Assembly (NCBI GenBank): GCA_016617855.1
Contig: JAECUM010003733.1
Location: 124,001 to 188,000 of the forward strand
Length of the DNA: 64,000 nt
Source of the DNA: Megalonaias nervosa
Taxonomy: Eukaryota; Mollusca; Bivalvia; Unionida; Unionidae
Direction: 5' to 3'
Part shown: positions 24,189 to 33,556 of the stretch, piece by piece
Position numbering within the stretch: the first letter of the stretch is position 1
Layout: the number at the start of each line of letters is the position of its first letter
Program-made: the position numbers and the translations under genes
The notes under the pieces: model-generated
Told to the model about the DNA's origin: nothing
What the model saw: the letters and a program-made list of their open reading frames with translations, nothing else
Database searches by the model: none

Positions 24189-24688
24189 TCATACCCTATC
24201 ATTATCATACTTTTTTTGGTAATCTTTTTCATACTTGCTGACTCTCATTGGTAGAATATCTGTTAATATACTGTCAATAATACGAAATTCACGTATCAAA
24301 TCGTCCATATCATATTTTATACCCCGCAAGTAAGATCGTATCTGATCAAGTAATTTTTTTTATAGGTGATACTAGCCGTTTGGCAACTATTTTTTTTAGC
24401 CGCGAGTCGAGGTTCTATCTTTTTACACGCTGTTGTAAGAGAAACACCAATGCCCGATATTATTAACAAAAACGGGTTTAATGATGCACCACTCGAAATT
24501 ATACCAGACCCGGTCAATAACAGCGGTAAATATGATATTACTCGAAGTATTTTGGTATAGTATTTGTAACATTTTTTCACGCACCAAAGTTTTTTATGAT
24601 AAAATGTGTAATATTGCATTAGAGCGTCCACATCTTGTTTTGGAATTTCTTTTGAAATGTGATTGAAATCAAATATATATTTTTTCAT
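24189..24688 (-). CDS. Small membrane protein, hypothetical, one frameshift
   Basis: The first 123 codons (24688 to 24317) are open and contain two adjacent hydrophobic segments, 'VISYLPLLLTGSGIISSGA' and 'FLLIISGIGVSLTTAC', preceded by a Tyr/Lys-rich N-terminus. I do not recognise the family. After an A8 run (T8 on the plus strand, 24354-24361) the frame is lost, but the alternative frame stays open with coding-like, charged sequence to a stop at 24189-24191. The gene therefore probably continues about 50 codons further. It is the first gene inside the left TIR, transcribed toward it, and is a plausible two-pass membrane protein of the virion or host interface. Confidence 0.6.
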
Positions 24689-24729
24689 TATATAATATTA
24701 GTTTACAACAATGCTGGTTCCTGGTTTGA

Positions 24730-25849
24730 TTAAGTAATTATTTGTGGTGTTTCAGCTACAAATTCCAAACACCACCAGTAAGACGTTGCGGTTATTGTTT
24801 GATCATCTGCTTCCAGTAAAAATATTTCTTCAGCATCCTTATTTAACACTATAGATACAACTCCAGAGAAAGCATCGGTTGAATGACGCCACGGAAATGT
24901 TGTAGTATAAATTTTAAACTTTGCAGAGCTAAAGATAGACAGTCTATACACACCAGTAACTTCTGCGGTATATTTGATAGTGTTATTTTGCTGTGACCAT
25001 GTTGCTAATCCTGATGCTACTGTATACACGATATTTTTAATTTGTCCGTGTGGAATTTTAATCAGATTAGTTTTTTGAACAATATTAGGCATTCCACTGA
25101 CAATATCATTGAGTTTCATGTTAACGTCGGAGAGTTTTATGTCAACGGTTGGTTGTTCCCCAAAAAATTCTTTAAAGGGTTTGTTTATGTTTCTACGAAA
25201 ATTTAAGAACGTTTCTACGTGTCTAGAAAATGTAGCACTGAGTGTAGTCATTTCATCACCGATTGTTTTTAACGAAGTTGAAATAAGAATTTCATTATCA
25301 TCAACATACTTTTTTGTTGCAGCATCAAAATCATATTCCGGTGTTCTAAGATTAGTAATGCCGTTATTGTTCATGTTGAGAAATACACGCATTATACCAC
25401 CGTTGGCCAATACGTACTTAGATTCTTGATCATCGACATATTTTTTTTGTTGCGACGTCTGTATCTGAGGCTGGGTTTCCAAGGTCTATAATTTTATTTT
25501 GATTCATAATAATACGACCCGTAAATGAATCACCAGCTTTTTTGACATAATCGTTAATCGAGTTACCGGAATCTTGTATCTTACCTTGATTAGTAAAAGT
25601 AACAATATTATTAACAACCGCGGTGGGAATTCGTACAAGTACATTTGACAGTTGTACATTACTCGTCTTTGATCGTCCTTGTTTATCCTGGAAAATAACA
25701 ACTTCATTTTGATCCACACTTGTGAGATTTAATAAATTATCGATTTCATTTCTTAGCTGATCAAGAGTTGCGTACTTAGATAAGTCACCTTGATAACCTT
25801 CAGTCAATAAATCTCCTGTTAATGTTCCAAATTTTGTATAGTAGCTCAT
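24730..25849 (-). CDS. Phage-fibre-like trimeric spike protein, one frameshift
   Basis: The N-terminal part (25849-25430) ends in a fibre shaft motif: 'DSFTGRIIMNQNKIIDLGNP' then 'DTDVATKK'. The second part (25482-24730) repeats it as 'FLNMNNNGITNLRTPEYDFD' then 'AATKKYVDD'. Repeats of the form M-N-x-N-x-I-x-N-L-x-x-P-x-x-x-x-D-A-A-T-K-K-Y-V-D are typical of tail fibres and spike shafts of dsDNA phages. The roughly 120 C-terminal residues are beta-rich with aromatic clusters and could form the distal knob. The two ORFs are one gene split at an A8 run (T8 at 25441-25448), inside the first 'ATKKYVD'. It diverges from the ATPase gene across a 68-bp spacer. Role as attachment fibre is inference from the shaft repeats. 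Confidence 0.7.
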
Positions 25850-25917
25850 TATTTATTGTCTTACATAAAATTGTCAACATTAGTTAGTTTAATATTACAT
25901 AAAATTATATAACAACG
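25850..25917. promoter_or_regulatory. Divergent promoter region, fibre/ATPase
   Basis: Only 68 bp separate two oppositely oriented start codons, so both promoters must lie here or overlap. The spacer is over 80% A+T and contains 'aaaattatataa' ending 8 bases before the ATPase ATG. Comparable A/T motifs precede most genes in the element. Confidence 0.45.
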
Positions 25918-26595
25918 ATGGAAAAATCGTCGATATTAAACTTTGATACAGAGCGGTTGGTGAAACATAAACATAACAATGAACTTCCAGATTGTCATTA
26001 TCTTATTGTTGGGCGAACTGGATATGGAAAAACAAATCTGCTGATGAATTTACTTCTCGGCGATAATTTTAACTACGATCGAGTTTATATTTATACAATT
26101 AATCCTCAGCAAGATAAGTACGAGTTACTAAGCAAATATAATGACAAACTTCGTGATGATCTTGAGGCTGGTGAAGATTTTTTTATAATCAGACAACCAG
26201 ATGATCTTGTTCCAGTTAATCAACTTGACTCGGATGACCATAAGATAGTAGTTTTTGACGATATTCCGCTAAATAATACGGAGATGAACAAAATAAGATC
26301 GTATTTTTCACTGTCACGTAATAAGAAATGTAATTCTGTTTATTTGGCTCAAGGTTTTTATAATGTTGATAGATTTATTCGGCGAAATACTGGTTGTTTT
26401 ATATTATTTCCGGGACTGGATAATGTTGACGTTAGAAATATCGCGAACGAGCAATGCGGTGATGTAACAAAAGATAAATTTATCGAATTATATCATAAAG
26501 CTACAAAGGATAAATATAACTTTTTCTTATTTAATAAACTTGCAAATGATCCAACTAAAATGTTTCGCTGTTGTATTGACATTTACTTGCAGTAA
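25918..26595 (+). CDS. FtsK/HerA-type genome-packaging ATPase
   Basis: 225 residues, intact. Walker A GRTGYGKT at residues 32-39, Walker B IVVFDD at 110-115, and a Q in 'YLAQGF' at 144 that fits the sensor glutamine of this superfamily. Length and layout match the A32-like packaging ATPases of Polintons and related double-jelly-roll viruses. The predicted role is pumping the element's linear DNA into capsids. The start is the first ATG after the divergent spacer, preceded by 'ttatataacaacg'. It is followed by the coiled-coil gene after 42 bp. One of the few long genes with no lesion. Confidence 0.93.
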   Translation: MEKSSILNFDTERLVKHKHNNELPDCHYLIVGRTGYGKTNLLMNLLLGDNFNYDRVYIYTINPQQDKYELLSKYNDKLRDDLEAGEDFFIIRQPDDLVPVNQLDSDDHKIVVFDDIPLNNTEMNKIRSYFSLSRNKKCNSVYLAQGFYNVDRFIRRNTGCFILFPGLDNVDVRNIANEQCGDVTKDKFIELYHKATKDKYNFFLFNKLANDPTKMFRCCIDIYLQ

Positions 26596-26637
26596 TGTGT
26601 TTTCCACTTAATTTTATAAAATTTATATATAATAATT

Positions 26638-28079
26638 ATGGACAAACGAGCAAAATATAGAAAACATATAGAAGATCTAAAAAAAAACTTGCTCAATCTC
26701 AAGCAGCATTTAAGCAAAAAGTACAGCAAGCACGACGTGGGCAAATAACTGCTGCAGAAACAACAGCTACGATTTTCAAACCAGTTACTGAAGCGCTACT
26801 TGGAAAACAACCTGAAACTAAACCACTATCAGAAGAAGAACTTAAGCAACTACAAGAAAAAGGTTTGGTTGGATTAGTTAAAGAACAACAAGAAGCAGCT
26901 GCTGCAAAAATTATTGCTAGATCTGACGAGGAAAAAAGAATGTTGGCTGAGGCACTTGTAAGGAATATTGATGATCCTGCCACTAGACAAGCTGAACTAA
27001 TAAGGCTGTTGGATAATCCACTGGAACTTCAACGAAGATTATTAGAAACATCAGTAGTTAGATCGGTTGAAAGAAGGTTAGAAGAACATGAAGAAAAGAG
27101 AAAAGAGGAAGAAAGAAGAAGATTTGAACATGATTTAGTAAATATCAATAGCAAAATAAAAGAATATGAGTATAAAGATTTTGATAGGAAATATAACTTT
27201 AGTATAAAAATACATGCTATTAAAAGAGCTGACGACTCTGAAATCGAAAAAAGAATTGCAGAATTAACAAAAATAAGAGAAGAGAGTGATAAATATCGCA
27301 GTCAAATAGTTTTAGGAAATATTAATTACCATAACGACATTAAATTATACCGAGAAGGTATTATCGCTGGTCTTTATACTAAAGCTATTCGTAATATAAA
27401 AAATAACAAATATGTTAGCCATTATAATAGTAATTTAAATAAAGAAGCAGAATTATTGGATAAAGGATCAGAAAAATCGGTATATGTAGCATATGAAAGT
27501 CCAGAGGAAACTGAAAGAAGGGAGCAAATTGAAGAAAAACAAAAAATAGCAGAAGATAAAGTAACAAGATCTGAATACAATTCTTTTATAGAAAAATACA
27601 ATCTTGAAGATATTGATAATATTACTATATTGTCACAATACGAATATGATGATCTTATTGAAAAATTAAATGATATTTATCGAGACGGATTAGAAGCTCG
27701 TGATAGAATTATTAAAACTAAAACTAAAACAGAAGATCTTGAAGAACTTTTTAAACGTTATAGAAATGCTATTATTGCCTATAATTTAAAACTCTTAGCG
27801 AAGAAATTTAGATCTGGAGAATATAAAAATATAGAATTTTACGACGCGTTTAAAGATAATGAGAATCTTCGCATGAGTAAGATTGGAGAAGGTGTAAAAA
27901 TATTTACATCAACCGCCGAAATGATAGGTAGATTAATGCTATTAATATCATCAAAAGAAGCTGGGAATGTTAGTGTTGAAATTGATAATGAAATTATTGA
28001 TATACTTGATCATCTAAGATCGGAAAATTTATTAACATCTGACGAATATGAAACTTTACACTGCGACTTAATTTTGTAA
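26638..28079 (+). CDS. Coiled-coil protein, about 480 residues, one frameshift
   Basis: ATG at 26638 opens a basic N-terminus ('MDKRAKYRKHIEDLKK'). After an A9 run (26679-26687) this frame stops within about 20 codons. The +1 frame stays open from the run to 28079, so one A is missing here. The body is Glu/Lys/Arg-rich with heptad character ('RRLEEHEEKRKEEERRRFE' region at about 27070-27130), then a mixed alpha-helical C-terminal half. It lies between the ATPase and the penton gene, where many Polintons carry a lineage-specific long protein. I do not recognise a named family; a structural or scaffolding role is a guess. Confidence 0.7.
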
Positions 28080-28096
28080 AAATATAATAAATAACA

Positions 28097-28840
28097 ATGT
28101 CAACATTATTGCTAGACTCTAGTACAACCGCAAAAGATAACGCAAATTTTTCAGTAAATTATATTCCACCAATACAACTTGATACCGAGAAACAGTATGA
28201 AATTGGATTAATTTCTTGTACTTGCTGGAATGCTATGGCTAACGTAAAAACTGGTGTCAATGATGAGATTGCAATTATTTCAATAAGAGACACGCAATGG
28301 AAAACATTTAAAATTCCACAAGGAGCTTATAATATTACTGATCTAAACAGAGTGATAAAAGAGCTTATGCAAAAAGAGAAGATGAAACCTGATAATTTCG
28401 AGTTAGCAGCAAATTATAACACGTTACGAGCTAGAATGACAATAAAAAATATGTCAGTTAGTTTTATATCACCAAGAAGTATCGCACCACTGATAGGATT
28501 TGAACATAGAGAGTATTATTTAGATCCTAATGAACCTATTACATTTGACGGTGAACTGCCGGTAAATATAATTGACGTAAATACAATATTAGTAAATTGC
28601 TCTATTGCTTCTGGATCTTACTCAGCCCAGGGCAGTAAAGGGCAAACGATTTATAGTTTCTCGCCAGATGTTCCACCAGGTTCTCTCATGCAAATTACTC
28701 CGCGTCATATTATATATTATCCGTTAAATGTTGAAAATCAAATAACAAGTATAACAATGCAATTAACAGATCAATCCGGACGACAGTTGGATCTGAACAA
28801 CGAGATTGTTACTTATTATTTACACTTACGTGCGCAATAG
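28097..28840 (+). CDS. Minor capsid (penton) protein, single jelly-roll
   Basis: 247 residues, intact. Features matching Polinton pentons are the opening 'DNANFSVNYIPPIQLD', 'YEIGLISCTCWN' near residue 35, 'PQGAYNITDLNRVIKE' near 76, and the closing 'QLTDQSGRQLDLNNEIVTYY' followed by 'LHLR'. The C-terminal I-x-L-x-D-x-x-G-x-x-hydrophobic-D strand pair is the strongest family signature. The protein should occupy capsid five-fold vertices. Start ATG follows 'aaaaatataataaataaca'. The next gene begins 40 bp after the stop. Confidence 0.88.
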   Translation: MSTLLLDSSTTAKDNANFSVNYIPPIQLDTEKQYEIGLISCTCWNAMANVKTGVNDEIAIISIRDTQWKTFKIPQGAYNITDLNRVIKELMQKEKMKPDNFELAANYNTLRARMTIKNMSVSFISPRSIAPLIGFEHREYYLDPNEPITFDGELPVNIIDVNTILVNCSIASGSYSAQGSKGQTIYSFSPDVPPGSLMQITPRHIIYYPLNVENQITSITMQLTDQSGRQLDLNNEIVTYYLHLRAQ

Positions 28841-28880
28841 CTTCGCTATCGACAATAAAAATTATACAACCTCAGATATA

Positions 28881-29270
28881 ATGAAACAGAGAAAAAAAAT
28901 TTATCGAAGAAAAATAGTAGGAGGATTTTTTGGAAATATATTTACTAAAGTTATTGAAAATGTTCCGGGAATCGCGCGTAAAGTTGCACCAATTGCACTT
29001 GACGCAGGTAAAGCTTTTGCAACTGGAGCCGCATCTGCCGCTGGAACTGCGGTGGGACAAAAAATAGCTGATAAAATAAAAGGTGCACCGCAAAGCGGTG
29101 ATCTACAACGTGGATTGCCGTCTACATCTGAGATAAAACAAGCTATATCAGAAATCGCTCCAACAAAAGAAACTCAACGTGCTATGATAACAACAACGAA
29201 AAAACTTTTATCACCGAAAGGCGAGCAGATTATACAAAAATTAATATCTAAAGTAACGGCGCCGCAATAA
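28881..29270 (+). CDS. pVI-like minor capsid precursor with adenain-type cleavage site
   Basis: 129 residues from the ATG at 28881. A strongly basic leader (KQRKKIYRRK) ends in I-V-G-G-F at residues 12-16, which matches the adenovirus protease consensus (I/L/M)xGG|x with cleavage after Gly15. Downstream is an amphipathic/hydrophobic segment ('NIFTKVIENVPGIARKVAPI') and an Ala/Gly-rich stretch, then a polar C-terminus. This architecture resembles adenovirus protein VI, a protease-activated membrane-active capsid protein. The element encodes the matching protease at about 31500-31946. Homology to pVI is inferred from layout and motif, not from a search. Confidence 0.68.
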   Translation: MKQRKKIYRRKIVGGFFGNIFTKVIENVPGIARKVAPIALDAGKAFATGAASAAGTAVGQKIADKIKGAPQSGDLQRGLPSTSEIKQAISEIAPTKETQRAMITTTKKLLSPKGEQIIQKLISKVTAPQ

Positions 29271-29296
29271 AATTTATATAATCTAATAAATAAAAA

Positions 29297-30857
29297 ATGT
29301 CTGTTAAAAATTATCTCGATTTAGCAGAAAATTATGACACCGATGACACTGTAACAGAATTTGAGTATATTGAGTACCTCGACGAAAATTCTAATGAACC
29401 AAATAAAACTGGTATTAGAACATTTAATACTCGAGATGAAGATGTATTTCTACTGCCACATAAGGCAATGTTAGAAGTTCGCGGTCAGATTATGACAGTA
29501 GCCAATCCACCTGTTGCAATTGCAGCTGGAACAGAAGTAGCTCTTATAAATAACGGCTGGTGTTTATTCAAAAGTGCTTGATATCAACTAGCTAATCAAA
29601 CTGTTGAAGATATTTCAAGTCACCTACAAGTTGCAAGTACAATCATAAATATTATTTCGTTTTCCGATGATTATTCCAGATCAACTGCAACGAACATGAT
29701 GTGGTTTAAAGATACTGGAAGTGGTGGTGCAGGTGTTGTTGCATCAGTTGAAATTTTATCAGGATTAACACCTATTATAGCTGCTGGAGCTGATGCCGCT
29801 GCAGATCTTGTAAATGTAAGAGCTTTTTCTTATTGTTAATGCAGCCGCACTAGGTATAGCCGCACCAGATGCAGCCGCTAACGCAGATGCTACAAGACTT
29901 TCACTTAATGCTGCATGCAATAATCTTGGCGTAAATCAAGTAGATGCAGCTGCAGACGGTACTGTAATGTTAGAACATGTTAATAACATAATTGCTCATA
30001 ACAGAAGAAATCCACGTTACAACGAAGGTTATGCTAAGAGAAAGGCACTTACAGCAGGATCACGTCAAATTACAATGATGCTGCCACTAAGTACAATATT
30101 TGGCTTTTGTCGCGATTATGATAAAGTATTTCGTGGAGTTAAACATACACTTATTTTAGATCGAGCAGAACAAAACGACTGCCTGTTTAGATTAGGCGGA
30201 GCTGATGTACAGTTTATCATAAACAAACTTGCTTTGTGGATGCCAGGAATAACGCCGTCGATCACTAAAATGTCAGAACTAAATAATATGCTTGAAAATC
30301 GCACAAACAAGATTTATTTTCAGCAGCATAAAATATATCAAACAGCAGTTCCAAATACTACCGACTACACATGGCGAGTTACAACAACATCAAGTGAACA
30401 ACTGCCGAGGCAATTGTTTGTCGTATTTCAACAGCAAGCGCGACGTTGTAACCAACAACAAAATAATGCAATATTTGATAACGCTGATGTTAGACGAATA
30501 TATGCTAGACTAAATTCGAGGCAATATCCAGAACGAGCGATAGAATGTAATTTTGCAGATGACGCTAATAAAAATATTACTCGACCTTACATGTACCTAC
30601 TCGACGCAGTACAAAAATATCAGGATGTTGAAGATGGATCTCAGATATCAGCAGAGGAATTTCGTACACTTTACCCAATATTTTATTATGATGTTAGTAA
30701 ACATAGCGAGCGAGCAGTTGACTCAACAACTGATATTGAAATTACTTGGACATTAGGAGCAGTTCCAGCAGCGCAGATGTACGTGTACGCGTTAGTGATC
30801 AGCGACAGATTTGTTACGATAGACTCCGTTGGAGGTAAAATGGCAGTCCAAGTTTAA
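29297..30857 (+). pseudogene. Major capsid protein, double jelly-roll, interrupted by a stop and a frameshift
   Basis: The N-terminal piece (29297-29581) has the typical 'FNTRDEDVFLLPHKAMLEV' opening of Polinton capsid proteins. An in-frame TGA at 29579-29581 interrupts it and the same frame stays open for about 80 more codons. A T5 run at 29824-29828 then shifts frame. From about 29829 through 30857 the frame is open and contains 'IMMLPLSTIFGFCRDYDKVF' in related form, 'HTLILDRAEQNDCLFR' and the C-terminal 'QMYVYALVISDRFVTID'. The middle segment near 29770-29960 is unusually Ala/Asp-rich (DAAAN-type repeats), probably a surface loop. Total length of about 520 residues is normal for the family. 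Confidence 0.88.
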
Positions 30858-30913
30858 TCTGCAATCGTTATATAAGATGACAAAATATATTATAAAAGAA
30901 ATATATTTTACTG

Positions 30914-31265
30914 ATGGTCAAGTTAAAAAAATTAGCAGCTGCTGTTGCAAAGCAGAGAAAGGTATCATTAAAAATCAACCCTAACATTTCCAAGGGTATT
31001 TTAACAAAATTAATGCTGACAAAAAATCAAGTAAACAGGTACGATCGTAAAAAAAACTTTTGTTTTAAATTTAAGTGCCGCACAAATAACAGCGATGTCA
31101 AAACAAGGTGGTTTCTTTGGTCCGGCATTATCAGTGATGGCCAGCACGTTATTACCTAAAATTTTGCCGGTGTTGGGTACATTAGGACTAGCAGCAGCGT
31201 CTGGCGCAATATCTGGCGCAACGAAAAAAGCAGTTGAGGGCAGTGGTATAAAAAAAATAGTCTAA
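30914..31265 (+). CDS. Basic-hydrophobic GG-motif capsid-associated protein, one frameshift
   Basis: ATG at 30914 starts a basic N-terminus ('MVKLKKLAAAVAKQRKVSLK'). Past an A8 run (31049-31056) the frame drifts, but the alternative frame reads 'ITAMSKQGGFFGPALSVMAS' and a hydrophobic 'LLPKILPVLGTLGLAAASGA' tail to TAA at 31263-31265. The K-Q-G-G-F junction fits a protease-cleavable GG site. Proteins with a basic leader, a GG-F/I junction and a short LPKxLxxLG tail are common in Polintons just upstream of the protease. Function unknown; capsid interior or membrane role is inferred. Confidence 0.6.
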
Positions 31266-31294
31266 AGTTTAATTTTATGTGACCGATAAATATA

Positions 31295-31503
31295 ATGCCA
31301 CAACGAAAAACAAAATCGTTGAAAAAACCGAAAACAACAAAATCGTCGAAAAAAAGAAAACAACGAAACGCAGTCAAACAAAACAAGGAGGAATTATTCC
31401 TTTCGCTCCACTTTTAGCGGGACTAGCGGGAAGTCTGCTGCCAAATCTGTTAGGAATAGGAGGACGAGGACTAACATTGCCGGGAACACGGCCACCCCGC
31501 TAA
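31295..31503 (+). CDS. Adenovirus pX/mu-like basic peptide precursor, one frameshift
   Basis: ATG at 31295 begins a Lys/Arg/Thr/Ser-rich leader ('MPQRKTKSLKKPKTTKSSKK'). After an A7 run (31349-31355) the other frame continues 'RSQTKQGGIIPFAPLLAGLA' and ends at 31503. A basic leader, then GG|I, then a proline-containing hydrophobic tail, closely parallels adenovirus core protein X precursor. The mature peptide would be a DNA-condensing core peptide released by the element's protease. Overlap with the start of the protease gene is likely. The assignment is by architecture only. Confidence 0.55.
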
Positions 31504-31946
31504 GTAACTTTGATATACTTGATAAACTAAAATCAGCAAAAAATTTCCACGGAGTTTATTCTAAAGATGAACTTAGTGCTGTACCAGCGCAAGCGACATC
31601 GTCGCTGGGTTCGTGTGTGATAAGTATACAAGATTTCAATGACGGGTCCGGCACGCATTGGGTAGCAGTTTATAATAACAATTATTTTGACTCGTTTGGA
31701 CTTCCTCCGAGCGATGCAATAAAAAAATATATAAACAAAAAATATAAAATAATATATTATTCGTCCAATCAACTTCAACCTGTTGGAACTTCTGCTTGCG
31801 GATATTACTGTATAATGTTTGTCCGACAGATGTCCCGGAGTGAGAACTCCGGAGATCCTAATTTTTTAAAGTTTATTTTGCAGTTTGATAAGCAACCTTC
31901 TCACGCTAATGATGAGATTGCAATTAATATTTGTAAAGCTGTCTAA
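31498..31946 (+). CDS. Adenain-like cysteine protease (Ulp1 fold)
   Basis: From 'LSNFDILDKL' (about 31500) through 31946. The catalytic set is complete: His in 'GSGTHWVAVY' (codon 31656-31658), Asp in 'NYFDSFGLPP', Gln and Cys in 'QLQPVGTSACGYYC' with seven residues between Gln and Cys numbering as in adenain. The family normally begins with the LxNxDI block seen here. The start codon is unclear: there is no in-frame ATG for over 150 bases upstream, and an in-frame GTG at 31617 is too late. Expected to process the GG-containing precursors at 28881, 30914 and 31295. Confidence 0.85.
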
Positions 31947-31984
31947 AGCTTACTAATAATTTTATCTAAATTTATAAATATACA

Positions 31985-32215
31985 ATGCAAACATATTGTC
32001 TCAAATGTAAAACTAAAACAGAAAATAAGGATGAGACGACGGAAAAAACAAAAAATAATAGAATGATGCTAAAAAGTATTTGTGCTGTTTGTGGTAGAAA
32101 GAAAAGTATGTTTTTAAAGAAAACGTCCCCAGCGACACCGTCGCCTGCGATAAAGTCGCTGGGAGCTGGATACCCTCCTAACGTTGTCAGGGAGATTATT
32201 TTAGTAGACGACTAA
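31985..32215 (+). CDS. Small zinc-ribbon protein (DUF5679-like)
   Basis: 76 residues, intact. Two CxxC knuckles, 'YCLKCK' at residues 4-9 and 'ICAVCGRKK' at 32-40, separated by a polar stretch containing 'NNRMMLKS'. This is the DUF5679-type pattern seen in small proteins of viruses, phages and Polintons. The C-terminal half is low-complexity Pro/Ser/Ala. Ten bases separate its stop from the next ATG. Function unknown, perhaps a transcription or nucleic-acid accessory. Confidence 0.65.
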   Translation: MQTYCLKCKTKTENKDETTEKTKNNRMMLKSICAVCGRKKSMFLKKTSPATPSPAIKSLGAGYPPNVVREIILVDD

Positions 32216-32224
32216 AAATATAGA

Positions 32225-32761
32225 ATGATATGCAAGTGCGATTCTGACAGAGATTTATGTCTCGAGCAAAATAAAATTGTCACATACTGTCAACGTTGTA
32301 ACAACAGAGAAATAATTGGAACAGGTATAGATATACATAAATTAATTGGCAAATTACCAAAACCAAAAGGAGGCTGGACATTGCCAGGCCATAAATATAC
32401 TGGACCTTATAATCCTCTTGATAAACAACTAGATGAAAATGATAATCCGCTGCCAGGACAAGAACCTTACAATCAAGTTGATGTAATAGCAATGCGTCAT
32501 GACATTTGTTATCGTGATCATGAAAACTCAAAATCGGATTGCGACAAAGTAATGTTAGACGAACTTCGTGATATGGAACCGACAAATCTACGAGAACGTT
32601 TTGATAGAAAGCTGGTACAGGGTTTTATTGGAACAAAATATAAGTTAGGACTCGGAAAGGAATTGTATGATGATCTCGCAGCCGAACTACACAAACCTAA
32701 AAAAAAAAGTTCGCGCGACGTAAAGTTGTCGCAAATGCCGTTGATGATATCTGGGCGATAG
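32225..32761 (+). CDS. Parvovirus-type phospholipase A2-like domain protein, runs into the integrase
   Basis: An N-terminal cysteine cluster (C3, C5, C12, C22, C25) is followed by 'PKPKGGWTLPGHKYTGPYNP' (residues 45-64). This has a calcium-loop-like Y58-x-G60-P-x-N-x-L65, and the His-Asp dyad is in 'RHDICYRD' (H92, D93). This is the PLA2-like fold of parvovirus VP1 and related capsid proteins, which act on host membranes. After 'AAELHKP' an A10 run (32699-32708) changes frame. One base would carry the reading straight into the integrase segment 'ARRKVV..DDIWAIDLVDV'. Other Polintons I recall carry the same LHKP-RR-DDIW junction, so a PLA2-integrase polyprotein is likely. Confidence 0.75.
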   Translation: MICKCDSDRDLCLEQNKIVTYCQRCNNREIIGTGIDIHKLIGKLPKPKGGWTLPGHKYTGPYNPLDKQLDENDNPLPGQEPYNQVDVIAMRHDICYRDHENSKSDCDKVMLDELRDMEPTNLRERFDRKLVQGFIGTKYKLGLGKELYDDLAAELHKPKKKSSRDVKLSQMPLMISGR

Positions 32762-33556
32762 ATTTAGTAGATGTGTCAAATCTAGCAGAATTTAATGATA
32801 ATAAGAAATATTTGTTTAACGTTGTAGATGTTTTTAGTAAATATGCTTTTAGTGTTCCAGTTTTAGACAAGACAGGAACGTCGATAACTGACGCGTTAAA
32901 ACAAATAATAACAAGTACAGAAAGAAAACCAAATAAAATCTGGACCGATCACGGAGCAGAATTTTTCAATAAAAAGTTTGAGCAGTTTCTAGAACAAAAT
33001 AGCATTAAAAAATATGTTACAGGGAACGAGGGAAAAAGTGTTGTAGTAGAGCGATTTAATCGCACTCTAAACGAAAAAATACACAAATATTTGACAGCTA
33101 AAAATACCAATAAATATATTGACAATTTACAAAACATTGTTGACGAATATAATAACACGAAACACCGAACCACTAAACTATCGCCAAACGATGCAATCAA
33201 AAATCCGATATTAGCAAATGAAAACATGTACCGCAGACATAAATTTGAGGTAGGTGATCGGGTTCGGATTTCTCTGACTAAAAAAAACATTTGAAAAAGG
33301 ATTTACTCCAAACTGGACTGAAGAAGTGTTTGTAGTTGATAAAGTACTTTTAACAATACCTGTAACATACGCGTTAAAAGATCTGTCAGGGGAACCTATA
33401 ACCGGTAGTTTTTATGAGCAAGAACTTCAGAAAACTGAGCAAGATGTTTTCGTTATCGAAAAAGTGATTAGGAGAAAAGGCAATAAAAGTTTAGTCAAGT
33501 GGCGTGGGTATAGCGATAAATTTAATAGTTGGGTACCAACTAAGTCGATCCAATAA
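32709..33556 (+). pseudogene. Retroviral-like integrase (rve) with C-terminal chromodomain, frameshifted
   Basis: The catalytic triad is present: Asp in 'DDIWAIDLVDV' (GAT 32761-32763), Asp in 'KIWTDHGAEFF' (about 32947) and Glu in 'VVVERFNRTLNEK' (about 33049), with 33 residues between the last two. An SH3-like segment 'FEVGDRVRISL' follows. An A8 run (33280-33287) shifts frame. The next frame continues to 33556 with a chromodomain: 'FVIEKVIRRKGNKSLVKWRG' plus 'YSDKFNSWVP'. Chromodomains are typical of Polinton integrases and may steer integration to particular chromatin. The GTG-initiated ORF at 32773 misses the first catalytic Asp and is not the true start. Tail-to-tail with the next gene by 17 bp. 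Confidence 0.9.

Noticed and set aside
25109..25429. Plus-strand frame inside the fibre gene
   Set aside because: Opposite-strand shadow of the fibre-like coding sequence.
32280..32585. Long minus-strand frame opposite the PLA2-like gene
   Set aside because: Shadow of the plus-strand gene; hydrophobic without coherent motif.
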